Assembly: GCA_965247815.1 (NCBI GenBank)
Contig: CBDFHW010000015.1
Span: forward strand, 478,898-542,897
Reading direction: 5' to 3'
Source: CBDAQA01 sp965247815
GTDB lineage: Bacteria; Planctomycetota; Phycisphaerae; Tepidisphaerales; Tepidisphaeraceae
Length of the DNA stretch: 64,000 nucleotides
Positions within the stretch are counted from its first letter, which is position 1. Every line of letters starts with the position of its first letter. The notes under the pieces were generated by a model that worked only from the letters and a program-made list of their open reading frames with translations, searched no databases and was not told the origin of the DNA. A program made the position numbers and the translations under genes. This document shows, one piece after another, positions 1-8,831 of the stretch.

Positions 1-270
1 GCGGATGCGGTTCAGAGTATTCACGACGCTGAGCGGCCCGGTGTAAACCGTCGTGCCGAAGTTGACGACCGACACCGACGAAAACTGTCCGGCGGACTGC
101 GGCACCATCGCGATCGCCGGCTGAATGGTGCTCCAGTTCACAAAAGTCATCAACCGCCGAACCTCGAGCGATTCGATCACAAGGGATGGGAACGACGATG
201 ACGACGGCTGTGTGCGTGAAAGCACCGACCAGACGAATCGGCCGAGTCGGGAGGAGTTCAGATTGACCAT
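1..270 (-). CDS. N-terminus of a secreted LEPR-XLL-type protein (partial)
   Basis: An open frame runs from an ATG at 268-270 on the minus strand to the window edge, giving 90 codons without a stop. It starts two bases after the stop codon of the VWA protein gene. The translation is Ser-rich at first and then contains IESLEVRRLM at about residues 31-40. This is a close variant of the LEPR-XLL motif that marks the N-termini of very large planctomycete surface or secreted proteins; two other proteins in this window carry LEPRLLMA and LETRRLCA. What follows looks like the start of a beta-rich extracellular region. The function cannot be told because the rest lies outside the window. Confidence 0.6.
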   Translation of the reverse strand, partial: MVNLNSSRLGRFVWSVLSRTQPSSSSFPSLVIESLEVRRLMTFVNWSTIQPAIAMVPQSAGQFSSVSVVNFGTTVYTGPLSVVNTLNRIR

Positions 271-272
271 GA

Positions 273-2276
273 TTACAGATGCACCCTTCGGGTATAAACC
301 CACCATTCGACCATGAGCAGCGGCGCGGCGGCACAGGCAACGAACCACCACCAGAGTTCCAGTCTGGACTTTCCGATGGTTTTTGCGGTCGCGACGCCCA
401 CGTTCCCGGGTGGGGCCTCGACCGGCAGCAGATTGCTTTCGTTTTCGTCGAGCAAGTTCACGGCGATCTGTTCATACTGCGGGACGGCCGGATCGGTTCG
501 GTATACCCCGACTTTGTTCAAAGCCGGCAGCACGAAGTCGCCGGTTGCGGGGATCGGTACGGTTTGCGTCCCCATTGGACCGTTCAAACGGATCGACTTT
601 AAATCTTTTCCGAGCCGATCGAGGACCGCCCGCTGGATCCGCACGACCGAACCGGGCGGGTACGACGGCCGGACGTTCATCTCCGAACCCAACGCCAGGT
701 ATTGCAGCGCGTTGTGGACGAAGATCGGAAAGCTGAGCTTCAGGGGCCAGTTGCTCTGCAACAGGTCGAAAGCGCACACCAAGCGGGCGGTACGGCCTTC
801 GCGGTCGAGCACGACCATCGGCCCTTTCAGTCCGTCGATCAGGACCGAAGCCTCCGGAGGGACTGCAAGCCGGAGCATGTTCCCGGCATACAGGTTATTA
901 AGCGAAAGGTGCCGCAGGATCGGATGATCCCGTTGCCAATCGAGCACGCTGATGTCTTGCAACGTCTGGTAGATCTCCCCGTCTTTGACGACCTTGAGCT
1001 TGCCTTCGGTCGGGGCGCAGCCGAAGTAAATGAAGTTGCCCGACGGCGGCATCCACGTCGGGTAGACACGGTCGAAAATAATCACGTCGAAGTCGGTCGG
1101 ATGCTTTTCCTCAAAATCTTCAGCCAGCATGACCTGCGAGTTTCGCAGCGCCATGCTCTGAAACGCCCGCTCGAGATACGGGTTGTCGTGAGCCGCGGTA
1201 ACCAGAAGCACTGAAAGCGCCTTCGGGGGCGGCACGACCACCTCGGCGGTGTCGTCGGTCGAAAGGTTGTCGCCGTCGCGGTTGATCTGCTCGAGCTTCA
1301 CGACGCCCGCACTGGGCATGTCGATGGTGAACTGGACGCTGTCTTTGGTGGAAAAGCCTTCGTCCTTTTTGCCCGGGTGATCTTTCAGCCAGATCGGGTC
1401 GTTCCACCGGTCGGGGGGAAGGATCACGTTAGCGGCACTCCGGATGTTCCCATCGACGCTTAACCGGACCTCGCTGTTGATCGGCTTTTCGCCGTAATTA
1501 GCGAGCCGGGCGAAAATCTGCACCTGCACCGGCTGGTCATAATTTCGCTTGGCGTCGAGCGCGACGATGCCGATATTGCCTGCCGTTTCGGTGCCGATCT
1601 GCTGGTACTTCAGCTCGCCTTGCAGGCGAAGCCCCGCGGCATCGAGCACGCGGCCGTCGGAATACAGCCGAACTTCCGGCGCCACGCTCGTGCGATTGTT
1701 CTCTGGAATGAACGCGGTCTGGGCGTCTGCCAGTTGAAACGCCATCGCCAGTCGGCTCCGGCGATCGGTCGGTTCGATGCGGTCGATCGCGTTCCGCAGC
1801 GCCTGGGTATCGCCGGTGAAGGTCTGCATGATTTCAGGCTGGTCGTCGAAGGCGATCACGGTCGCCTGCCCGTTGCGTTCGAGACCGGAGACGAGGTCGG
1901 TCGCCTGCCGCTTGGCCTCGTCGAGCCGGGTTTTCCCGCCGGGCATGTCGTGGGCGCTCATGGAAGCCGACCGGTCGATCAGTACCACGGTGAGCTTCCC
2001 CGCCCCCGGTGTGTAGTTCGAGACCGGCCGGGACAGCGCAAGGATCAAAGCCAGCAGCACGAGCAGTTGCAGAAACAGCAAGAGGTTCTTCCGCAACCGC
2101 TGAAACGGCGCATTAACCTGAAGGTCCTGAACGGCTTTTTTCCAAAGGAAAGTCGACGACACCGGCATGACCCGCCGGCGTAGCTTCAAGAAATAAAGGA
2201 CGAGTAATAACGGAATGGACACCGCCGCCGCGATCGCAGCCGGCAGGGGCGAAAGAAAATGCGGGAACCAACTCAT
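273..2276 (-). CDS. BatA/VWA-domain membrane protein
   Basis: 667 residues. The N-terminus (about 1-82) matches the BatA/aerotolerance N-terminal domain: a membrane segment at about 12-30 followed by KLRRR, and a second hydrophobic stretch at about 63-82. A von Willebrand factor A domain follows, with the MIDAS motif D101-R-S-A-S105. The C-terminus ends in a Trp-rich membrane segment (about 639-660) and a short basic tail. Such proteins are usually encoded beside MoxR ATPases and act in envelope-associated complexes of poorly known function. No MoxR gene is visible here. The next gene downstream starts 2 bp after the stop and may be cotranscribed. Confidence 0.85.
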   Translation of the reverse strand: MSWFPHFLSPLPAAIAAAVSIPLLLVLYFLKLRRRVMPVSSTFLWKKAVQDLQVNAPFQRLRKNLLLFLQLLVLLALILALSRPVSNYTPGAGKLTVVLIDRSASMSAHDMPGGKTRLDEAKRQATDLVSGLERNGQATVIAFDDQPEIMQTFTGDTQALRNAIDRIEPTDRRSRLAMAFQLADAQTAFIPENNRTSVAPEVRLYSDGRVLDAAGLRLQGELKYQQIGTETAGNIGIVALDAKRNYDQPVQVQIFARLANYGEKPINSEVRLSVDGNIRSAANVILPPDRWNDPIWLKDHPGKKDEGFSTKDSVQFTIDMPSAGVVKLEQINRDGDNLSTDDTAEVVVPPPKALSVLLVTAAHDNPYLERAFQSMALRNSQVMLAEDFEEKHPTDFDVIIFDRVYPTWMPPSGNFIYFGCAPTEGKLKVVKDGEIYQTLQDISVLDWQRDHPILRHLSLNNLYAGNMLRLAVPPEASVLIDGLKGPMVVLDREGRTARLVCAFDLLQSNWPLKLSFPIFVHNALQYLALGSEMNVRPSYPPGSVVRIQRAVLDRLGKDLKSIRLNGPMGTQTVPIPATGDFVLPALNKVGVYRTDPAVPQYEQIAVNLLDENESNLLPVEAPPGNVGVATAKTIGKSRLELWWWFVACAAAPLLMVEWWVYTRRVHL

Positions 2277-2351
2277 ATGGTCCTATCAAAACCAAGCAGG
2301 GTGGAGAACGTCCATTCATTTCCAGCAACGACTTTTCCGAATGCCATTAGA

Positions 2352-3164
2352 TCACTCCGAAACATCGTTGACGACGAGTAAATCGGCGGCCCATGCCGCA
2401 TCGGCCGGCGACAATGGTGGTTCAGGTAATCTTGTGTAGTCGATTCGAAAGCCGAACCCACCTTCCTCGTAAGCTGTTACAATTGGCTGCTGCAAATCGA
2501 GTACGATTTCGGAATCCGTGGATCTTAAGGGCAGACGAATGCGCGGGAGAGGTCGCCGGATTGTAATTGGAAAATAGTCAACCCTGGCATGATTTGCGAC
2601 ATCTGCTCGGCGAATCGCGCATTTGTAGGGCGCCGACGCGGGGTCATCAAGGTATTCCGCCGGCACGCTGATCAAGTGTTCGCCAGTTCTGAGCAGGTCA
2701 ATCTCAAGGATATTAACGTTGGCTCTCACGTAAGCGTCGCGTTTAGAGACATACATCGCCCGTCCGCGGGGATTTGCCTTGTTCGTCGGGCTCAGCACCT
2801 CCACTACGGTAACCAACGGGTTTCCTGCGCGCAGTTCGCGAATTTCAATATGTCCTTCGACAGTGGGTTCGGACATAAAAGTCAGCCTTACGGGCTCTGC
2901 GATCGCGACTGGACTGTCATGGGGAGTAAAGCGACCGATCCGTACTTGGTCGTTAGAATCAAACACCGCCACGTCGGGCCTGTACAGCTGTCGCTCCGCT
3001 GCTACGTCGACCACATAAACATTTTCTTCGATGGCCGCATACAAGCCGCTAGGAAGTTGTTTGAAAATTTGCTGCCGTAGCGTACTGATCAGCGTGTGAT
3101 GGACATCTCCCCAGAAGCTTTCCAGCCACGGGTCCATGCCGGGGAATGGGCTTTTCGTCCGCAT
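2352..3164 (-). CDS. DUF4058 family protein
   Basis: About 270 residues, recognised by the N-terminal SPFPGMDPWLE block and the following W/DVHHTLI and YAAIEENVYV segments, which are characteristic of DUF4058. The family is common in planctomycetes and cyanobacteria and has no established function. It has a predicted nuclease-like fold (general knowledge, not shown here). An upstream ATG at 3179 is also in frame; I prefer 3164 because family members begin a few residues before SPFPGMDP. The gene has lower GC and less biased codons than its neighbours, which could mean it was acquired. Confidence 0.8.
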   Translation of the reverse strand: MRTKSPFPGMDPWLESFWGDVHHTLISTLRQQIFKQLPSGLYAAIEENVYVVDVAAERQLYRPDVAVFDSNDQVRIGRFTPHDSPVAIAEPVRLTFMSEPTVEGHIEIRELRAGNPLVTVVEVLSPTNKANPRGRAMYVSKRDAYVRANVNILEIDLLRTGEHLISVPAEYLDDPASAPYKCAIRRADVANHARVDYFPITIRRPLPRIRLPLRSTDSEIVLDLQQPIVTAYEEGGFGFRIDYTRLPEPPLSPADAAWAADLLVVNDVSE

Positions 3165-3218
3165 GAACGGAGTATACATGACTTTGCGCTTTGCTAAGAA
3201 CGATTCTTCGGCGGTGGA

Positions 3219-3635
3219 TTAGAACGAGCCAGCGAAATCCGGCGGCAGGAGAATGACGGGCACCTTCGTGTTCTTGATCAGTTCGACCGGCACATTGCCG
3301 GCCAGCAGCCGGGCGAACACGTTTTTGCCTGTCAACCCGAGAACGATCAAGGTGACTTCGCGTTCGGCGGCGGTGTTTAAGACCGCGCGGGCGATGTCGT
3401 CGCTGAACATCAACAGCGTCTGCACTGTGATGTTCTTTTCCTGCAGCTTCTCGCGGAGCAATGAGATCGCGGCTTCGCCGTCGGCCTGCTCCTGCTCACG
3501 CATTTGCCCCCCGCTGGGGCGCGACACGTGGACGACCAACACCTCGGCGGCGAGCCGTTTGGCAAGGTCGGCGAGGGGCTCGATGACCTTCTGGGCTGCC
3601 CAAGGGCTGCTTACTGCAATCAGAATCCGACTCAT
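3219..3635 (-). CDS. Universal stress protein (UspA family)
   Basis: 138 residues, a full-length single Usp domain. It starts MSRILIAVSSPWAA (beta-1 of the alpha/beta fold). Near the C-terminus it has VLGLTGKNVFARLLAGNVP, which fits the G-x2-G-x9-G(N/S) ATP-binding pattern, followed by the usual final strand TKVPVILLPP. These are small cytoplasmic, often ATP-binding proteins linked to stress survival. It lies in a row of minus-strand genes with no obvious functional partner. Confidence 0.93.
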   Translation of the reverse strand: MSRILIAVSSPWAAQKVIEPLADLAKRLAAEVLVVHVSRPSGGQMREQEQADGEAAISLLREKLQEKNITVQTLLMFSDDIARAVLNTAAEREVTLIVLGLTGKNVFARLLAGNVPVELIKNTKVPVILLPPDFAGSF

Positions 3636-3711
3636 ACCTATCCTTCACACGCCAGAGCCTTACGACCCGATGACCGTCGCAATTCGCGGTTAAACCAGCC
3701 GGTCGGACTCT

Positions 3712-4323
3712 TTACACACCCGGTACGAATCGGTTCAGCAGTTCGTTCAGCCGGCGGAGCGCTTTACCGCGGTGGCTGACCCGGTGCTTTTCGTCAGAAG
3801 ACATCTGCGCACTGGTTTGGTCCAACCCTGCCACTCTGAACAAAGGATCATACCCGAAACCGTTGGTCCCGATAGCTTCCCGCAAGATCGATCCTTCGAA
3901 GGTGTCCCGAGTCGTCAGAACAATTCTGCCGTCGGGGTCCGAAACCGCGAGCACGCAGACGAACCGGGCCGTGCGCCCGGGGTCGGAAACGCCGTTCAGC
4001 TGTTGCAGGAGCAGCCCATTGTTGGCCGCATCCCCCTTGCCCGCGGCGTGCAACTCGGCCCAGCGGGCGCTGTGGATGCCCGGTTTTAAATTTAACGCGT
4101 CGACCTCGAGCCCGCTGTCGTCGGCCATGGTCCAGCACCGGCTGGCTCGGGCGTAACCGGAAGCTTTGAGAATAGCATTCTCGCGAAAGGTCATGCCCGT
4201 CTCCGGGACCGGTATGATTGCCGGAAAATCCGACAAACTCCGCCAGCGGTACCGATCCTGTCCTAGCATTTCCCGGAACTCTTGCAGCTTTCCCGAATTG
4301 CCCGTCGCGACCAAAAAATCCAT
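3712..4323 (-). CDS. rdgB: XTP/dITP diphosphatase (RdgB/HAM1)
   Basis: 203 residues, a normal length for the family. The N-terminus MDFLVATGNSGKLQEF, the acidic metal-binding motif ADDSGLEVDAL (D68, D69), PGIHSARWA and the C-terminal SHRGKALRRL are the hallmark motifs. The enzyme hydrolyses non-canonical purine triphosphates (ITP, dITP, XTP) to monophosphates, keeping them out of DNA and RNA. It lies 28 bp downstream of the FMN reductase stop codon on the same strand, so cotranscription is likely. Confidence 0.96.
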   Translation of the reverse strand: MDFLVATGNSGKLQEFREMLGQDRYRWRSLSDFPAIIPVPETGMTFRENAILKASGYARASRCWTMADDSGLEVDALNLKPGIHSARWAELHAAGKGDAANNGLLLQQLNGVSDPGRTARFVCVLAVSDPDGRIVLTTRDTFEGSILREAIGTNGFGYDPLFRVAGLDQTSAQMSSDEKHRVSHRGKALRRLNELLNRFVPGV

Positions 4324-4351
4324 GCGTCCGTCCGCGTATTAAGTTCACATC

Positions 4352-4891
4352 TCAGCCGATACTCGCCGCCAGTGCCGCGACCGCGGCGGCGAGCGGCAAA
4401 GCCAGCATCTGATCTGCCACGATTTCCTCGGCGGTCAGTGTATTGCGAGACAGCGAAATCGTCACCGAACCGGCGGGGACCAGCCGGGCCATGATCACTG
4501 TCAAAATTTCGGTCAACGACGCGACCGCAAAGGTCGAAGCCGCGGACGCGTTGATCAATCCGACCGGCTTGTGCATAAACTCGCCGCTGGAGACGACCCA
4601 GTCGAGCGCGTTCTTCAACGCACCGGGCAACCCGTGCGCGTATTCCGGCGTCGAGATCAGGACTGCGTCGGCATCACGAAGCGTCCGCCGGAACTCTATC
4701 ACCGCCAACGGCGGCGGGTCACGGTCCAGATCCGGATTAAAATGCGGAAGGCGGTCGAGCCCGTCGAAAACCTTTACCGTTGCGCGCGGCGACGCCAGAG
4801 CTGCCGCCGCGTGGAGCAGGGCAGTATTCGAAGACCGTGCCCGAAGGCTGCCGGAAATCGCCAGGATGCGGACGGGGTACTTACCGGCCAT
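4352..4891 (-). CDS. NADPH-dependent FMN reductase family protein
   Basis: 179 residues with a flavodoxin-like fold signature. The phosphate-binding loop ISGSLRARSSNT is at about residues 12-23. The segment TPEYAHGLPGALKNALDWV (about 87-105) is typical of NAD(P)H:FMN/quinone reductases such as the ArsH/Azr/ChrR group. The substrate cannot be told from sequence. The start codon lies inside the end of the upstream lipoprotein gene (11-bp overlap), which suggests translational coupling. Confidence 0.9.
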   Translation of the reverse strand: MAGKYPVRILAISGSLRARSSNTALLHAAAALASPRATVKVFDGLDRLPHFNPDLDRDPPPLAVIEFRRTLRDADAVLISTPEYAHGLPGALKNALDWVVSSGEFMHKPVGLINASAASTFAVASLTEILTVIMARLVPAGSVTISLSRNTLTAEEIVADQMLALPLAAAVAALAASIG

Positions 4892-5930
4892 CGAGAGACC
4901 GCAGGTGCCCCGCGCCGGGGGTCGGCGCGAGAGGATTTAACAGGCCGTCGTCAGGTAGTGCCGCTGTTCCGGTATCCGCGTTGGCGGGGGCGCCTTCGAC
5001 GTGCGGGATTTTGACCAGAAACGAGCGGTCCAAAACCTGAACCTCCTGTTTTGTGACGGGATCAACGCCCGGCTTCATCAGGCCTTCACCGTTGACGTCG
5101 TGCTCTTTCCAGGTGTTCAGAGCTTCGCGGAGCGTGGGGTCGAGGATCTCGACGTGCGGCGCAACAGTCTGCACGTTTTCCCCCAACCCTTTCTTGAATT
5201 CGTCCGACAGCGGCTGCGGTGTAACGAATAACGGCGAATCGGGATTGACGTTCTGTTCCTCGGTGCTGACCTCATGAACGGCCTCGGCCGGCCAAGCGCC
5301 GACGCACACCGAGCTGGTGGTTTCGCCGTGGAAATAATACGCCGGAATCCCCTGCTTACGGGCGGCGCGCACGCTTTCGACGGCGGCCTCCTTCCGGCCC
5401 GACGCGTTGTAAGACGCGATCTCGATCGACCAGACGCCGTTGGCTTTAGTCAAATCCCAAGCCGGGTTCGCTTCAGGATCGGGGGAATCGATCGGCACGG
5501 GAAGACTGGTGGAAAACGGACGATTGCCCTGTGAATCCTGAATCACTCGGATCGAGTTCAAATCGGCCAGTGCGGCTTTCGCGTCGTCCGGGTTCACGGG
5601 GTCGCTGGAATCGAACGTGCGGTAAAACCCAAAATAAAGCGTGCTTTTATCGCTGTTGTGGACGACATACCACTTCTTCATTGGCGTCGCTCCGGCGAGC
5701 ATCTGCTTGAACTGCCGCGCCTCAGCCATGTGGTTCGGGCCGTTGAACTGCTGACAATAAATCGTGTATTGCGCGTCCTTCGGCGGGACCGGCATGTCAT
5801 CGTTGCCGGCGACCTTTGCCGCGGTCTTGGTGAACGCCGTGTCATTCGCCGACGGCTTCTGCGAATTACACGAAGCCGCCGTCACCGAGAGGAACATTGA
5901 AAATGAAGCGATCACACAACGAAAGGTCAT
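4881..5930 (-). CDS. Predicted lipoprotein with two SPOR-like repeats
   Basis: 349 residues. It has a signal peptide ending in TAAS-C21 (lipobox), so it is probably lipidated and envelope-anchored. Two segments, at about residues 55-125 (YTIYCQQFNG...) and 165-225 (WSIEIASYN...), share the beta-alpha-beta pattern of SPOR-type repeats: an opening aromatic/Gln or Ile strand, an Ala/Arg-rich helix, then Y-x-x-H/V-G. SPOR domains bind denuded peptidoglycan, so a cell-wall role is possible, but the assignment is by pattern only. A GAGGA ribosome-binding site precedes the ATG. Confidence 0.6.
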   Translation of the reverse strand: MTFRCVIASFSMFLSVTAASCNSQKPSANDTAFTKTAAKVAGNDDMPVPPKDAQYTIYCQQFNGPNHMAEARQFKQMLAGATPMKKWYVVHNSDKSTLYFGFYRTFDSSDPVNPDDAKAALADLNSIRVIQDSQGNRPFSTSLPVPIDSPDPEANPAWDLTKANGVWSIEIASYNASGRKEAAVESVRAARKQGIPAYYFHGETTSSVCVGAWPAEAVHEVSTEEQNVNPDSPLFVTPQPLSDEFKKGLGENVQTVAPHVEILDPTLREALNTWKEHDVNGEGLMKPGVDPVTKQEVQVLDRSFLVKIPHVEGAPANADTGTAALPDDGLLNPLAPTPGAGHLRSLDGR

Positions 5931-5945
5931 TTGAAAAGTTCCTCA

Positions 5946-6236
5946 TTAGTCGCAACAGACGATAATGAAATAGATCGTGGTCAGTGGACATCTGCCGTTT
6001 AGCGCCTTCCCAGAAGGCCGGACTTTCGTCGCGAATTCAGAAATCAGCGTGTGAACTGAACCATGATCGCGTCGCGTTGCAATTTCATCGGTGCAGACCG
6101 CATTCATGTCCACGTCGGGCCGGGAGCCGTCGATGGAGTCCAGATCCAGGCGTTCTTTGCCGTCGACGGTGCCGACACTGACGTCCGCGAACAGGGGCCA
6201 CCACCGCACGGTGCCGATCATACATCGAACAGACAA
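5946..6236 (-). CDS. Doubtful small ORF in a 455-bp gap
   Basis: The gap between the lipoprotein gene and the YcaQ-type gene (5931-6386) holds no recognisable gene. A 96-codon minus-strand frame has high third-position GC in its middle (about 6090-6200), encoding a segment like VDGKERLDLDSIDG, as a real or decayed planctomycete gene might. No family, signal peptide or good ribosome-binding site is seen. It may be a remnant or chance. Confidence 0.2.
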   Translation of the reverse strand: MSVRCMIGTVRWWPLFADVSVGTVDGKERLDLDSIDGSRPDVDMNAVCTDEIATRRDHGSVHTLISEFATKVRPSGKALNGRCPLTTIYFIIVCCD

Positions 6237-6386
6237 CTCGTGCAGCGAATCGGCCGATATTGTTCCGATTTTCAGGTGCCAGTCATCCCTCTCCCCGCTG
6301 GCGTTTATTGAATCTGAAGTTCAACAAGGGCAGCACCCCGTCGCGTCACAAATGAAACGAGCAATCTTACGGCAGGTCGCGGTAAG

Positions 6387-7481
6387 ATGGCCCACCACGC
6401 TATGAAGCCGCAACAACTCCGTCGGCAGGCCGTTTCCAATTCCCTCTTTCGACCGACGACGCTCGACCGGGCGGTCGACCGGATGGGATTCATTCAGGCC
6501 GACCCGATCCGGTCACCTGCCCGGGCGCAAGACTTGATCCTTCGCCATCGGGTAAAGGGCTATCGCGCAGGCGATTTGGAACGTCGGTACGCGTCACTCG
6601 GCATCGAGGAAGATTACCTCTACGCATACGGCTTCGTGACCCGACCGATCTCCGAAGCGCTGCACCCGAGAGACGTGAAAAATCTCAGTAAAATAGAACG
6701 ACAGATTCTCGACATCGCGTCCACCCAAAAGACGCTGCACCCGAAAGACCTCGAAGCGCACCTCGGTCGCGAACGCCAGCTCAACGCCTGGGGAGGCTAT
6801 TCCAAGGCGACAACGCGCTCGCTGCACGCGCTGCACCACCGGGGCTTGCTGCGGGTTGCCGGCCGGGAGAACGGAATCCGGCTGTACGCATTGGCCGGCC
6901 CCCCGCACGTGCCGGCCGAGCTGGCGGAACGCCTTCGGCGTCTGGTGCTCGCGATCGTCAGGATCCTTTCCCCCATTTCCGAAACCAGCCTGCGGGCAAC
7001 GCTGCAACTTTTCGCCCGCGGGTCACCGCATCTGCCGGGTCGCAAATCGGTCATCACTGCGCTGGTTCAGTCGGGTGACCTTCAGCGTTCGGTCGTTGAC
7101 GAGGTCAGTTATATTTCGCTAGCCGGCATGAAGCCGGTCGGCTCGCCAAAAGATGCCGTGTATTTTCTGGCGCCCTTTGATCCGGTGGTCTGGGATCGCC
7201 GACGGTTCGAGCACCTCTGGGGGTGGCCCTACCGGTTCGAGGCCTATACGCCGCTCGCGAAGCGCACGCTCGGGTATTACGCCATGCCCGTGCTTTGGCG
7301 CGACGACGTCGTCGGCTGGGTAAATATTTCCAACACCGCTGGCAATTTTGCAGTCGATGCGGGCTACGTCCGCTCGAAGCCCGCCGGTTCGGTGTTCGCG
7401 GCGGCCCTCGAACGCGAAATCGATTCGTTCAGGAGATTCCTACCATCACGTCGAATCGCGGCCTCGAAATCGAATCGCTGA
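6387..7481 (+). CDS. YcaQ-like DNA glycosylase (HTH_42 winged-helix family)
   Basis: 364 residues. The sequence follows the HTH_42/YcaQ family from its first helices to the central Y-A-Y-G...R-P stretch and the late FLAPFDPVVWDRRRFEHLWGW block. The catalytic loop reads I-Q37-A-D39, the QxD form of the YcaQ-like (interstrand crosslink/alkyl base) glycosylases rather than the QxQ form of AlkZ. Such proteins remove N-alkylated bases or unhook crosslinks and often protect producers of DNA-alkylating natural products. No biosynthetic cluster is visible here. A second ATG at 6402 is possible. Confidence 0.88.
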   Translation: MAHHAMKPQQLRRQAVSNSLFRPTTLDRAVDRMGFIQADPIRSPARAQDLILRHRVKGYRAGDLERRYASLGIEEDYLYAYGFVTRPISEALHPRDVKNLSKIERQILDIASTQKTLHPKDLEAHLGRERQLNAWGGYSKATTRSLHALHHRGLLRVAGRENGIRLYALAGPPHVPAELAERLRRLVLAIVRILSPISETSLRATLQLFARGSPHLPGRKSVITALVQSGDLQRSVVDEVSYISLAGMKPVGSPKDAVYFLAPFDPVVWDRRRFEHLWGWPYRFEAYTPLAKRTLGYYAMPVLWRDDVVGWVNISNTAGNFAVDAGYVRSKPAGSVFAAALEREIDSFRRFLPSRRIAASKSNR

Positions 7482-7558
7482 TTGACCTGTTTCGATTCAT
7501 CGACCGTTTTTCAGTATGCCGTTCCCACCATCGCGGCTCCTGTTTAGAATCGCCCGCC

Positions 7559-8164
7559 ATGCGAAGCCCGGCTGCCGCCGAACCCCGGCTCGACCCCGAA
7601 ACATTGTTGTCCGCCTACGCGCAGGGCGCGTTCCCCATGGCGGACCGGCACGGCGCAATTCGCTGGTATACCGCGGACCCCCGCGGCGTGATCCCGCTCG
7701 ATCAGTTCCACGTCCCGCACACGCTCGGCCAACTCATCCGCAACGGAAAAGGCTTCGAGGTGCGGATCAATCACGACTTCGCGGGAACGATGCGGGCCTG
7801 CCGCGACGAGCGTGCCGAAGGCACCTGGATTAATGAGAAGCTGGTCGCCGCTTACGTCCGCCTGCACGACATGGGGTTCGCCCACAGCGTCGAAACCTGG
7901 TGGGACGGTGAACTGGCCGGCGGGTTGTACGGCGTCAGCCTGGGTGGCGCGTTCTTCGGCGAAAGCATGTTCCACCGCCGGCGTGATGCGAGCAAGATCG
8001 CTCTGGTTCATCTGGTCAACCGATTGAAAGATCGTGGGTTCGAGTTGCTCGACGCGCAGGCTTCGACCTCACACCTGCGAACCTTCGGCTGCGTAGAGCT
8101 GCCCGCCGGCGAGTACCTGAATTCGCTCGATAGAGCGCTGCAGAAAAAATGCGAATTCGTCTGA
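7559..8164 (+). CDS. aat: Leucyl/phenylalanyl-tRNA--protein transferase
   Basis: 201 residues. It contains LLSAYAQGAFPMAD, the core RDE...TWIN...AY..LH..G.AHSVE.W and GGLYGVSLGGAFFGESMF, then ASTSHLRTFGCVELP near the end, all typical of Aat. The enzyme adds Leu or Phe from aminoacyl-tRNA to N-terminal Arg/Lys, marking proteins for ClpAP under the N-end rule. The frame stays open upstream, but that part overlaps the YcaQ-type gene and does not resemble Aat, so the ATG at 7559 is chosen. The end overlaps the following membrane-protein reading frame. Confidence 0.95.
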   Translation: MRSPAAAEPRLDPETLLSAYAQGAFPMADRHGAIRWYTADPRGVIPLDQFHVPHTLGQLIRNGKGFEVRINHDFAGTMRACRDERAEGTWINEKLVAAYVRLHDMGFAHSVETWWDGELAGGLYGVSLGGAFFGESMFHRRRDASKIALVHLVNRLKDRGFELLDAQASTSHLRTFGCVELPAGEYLNSLDRALQKKCEFV

Positions 8165-8754
8165 GCCATGATCGACCTCGCTTTCGCCGGCGGCTGTCGA
8201 TTTTCTCAGTCCGTTTTCTTTCGGATTGCGTACTCGGTGCGATTGCCGTCGTAGGATCCGCCGCGTGGGTCTTGAGCAACAAGACCGACGTCGGCTTTTC
8301 CTGATTCGGCCCGGAGCGACGCGGGTTTGCGGCCTTACACGTATCGGTCGGCGCGATCTCCGTCTGTGCCCAGGGGGATAAAGCTCAGCTCAAAGAAACC
8401 CTGAGCTACCCCGGGCGGTTCGCCCATTTCGAGCCGCCGGAACCCGTGATCTACATGACGTCCGACCCGCCCTTGCCGAACACCGGTTGGGACTGGGCCG
8501 GCATCAAATACCGCAACGCGGACATGGCCAGTTTACCCACCGTGATCGTGGTCATGCCGCTGGCCTGGGTCGTCTTCCCCGCCATGACAATCGTCGTTAT
8601 GAACGTTTTTTCAAACGTCGCTCGGCGACGTCGGCTTCGCCTCGCCGTCGTCGCCGGACGCTGTTATCAATGCGGTTACGACCTGCGTGCTTCGCCCGAT
8701 CGCTGCCCCGAATGCGGGACCATGAAGCGGAGCCGTCCGTCGCTGATGGAATGA
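8149..8754 (+). pseudogene. Planctomycete zinc-ribbon membrane protein interrupted by in-frame TGA
   Basis: A single frame from the ATG at 8149 runs 202 codons to 8754 with one stop, TGA at 8302-8304. The first 51 codons encode a basic start and a membrane segment (VLGAIAVVGSAAWVL). After the TGA the frame continues through a soluble region to a second membrane segment (about 8550-8610), an Arg-rich stretch and the zinc ribbon CYQCGYDLRASPDRCPECG. This N-TM / loop / TM / C-terminal ribbon layout is common in planctomycete proteins of unknown function. A GTG at 8446 could start a shorter product. Either the gene is broken, or the TGA is a sequence error, or only the C-terminal part is made. 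Confidence 0.65.
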
Positions 8755-8831
8755 CCACACGGGGCGATCAGACCTTCGGACTATTCCCGGCCCCCTTTGC
8801 GTTCCCCGCCCGAAACCGGTATCAAATCCCG

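Noticed and set aside
8302..8304. TGA read as selenocysteine
   Set aside because: No SECIS-like hairpin is evident just after it, and the protein type is not a selenoprotein family.
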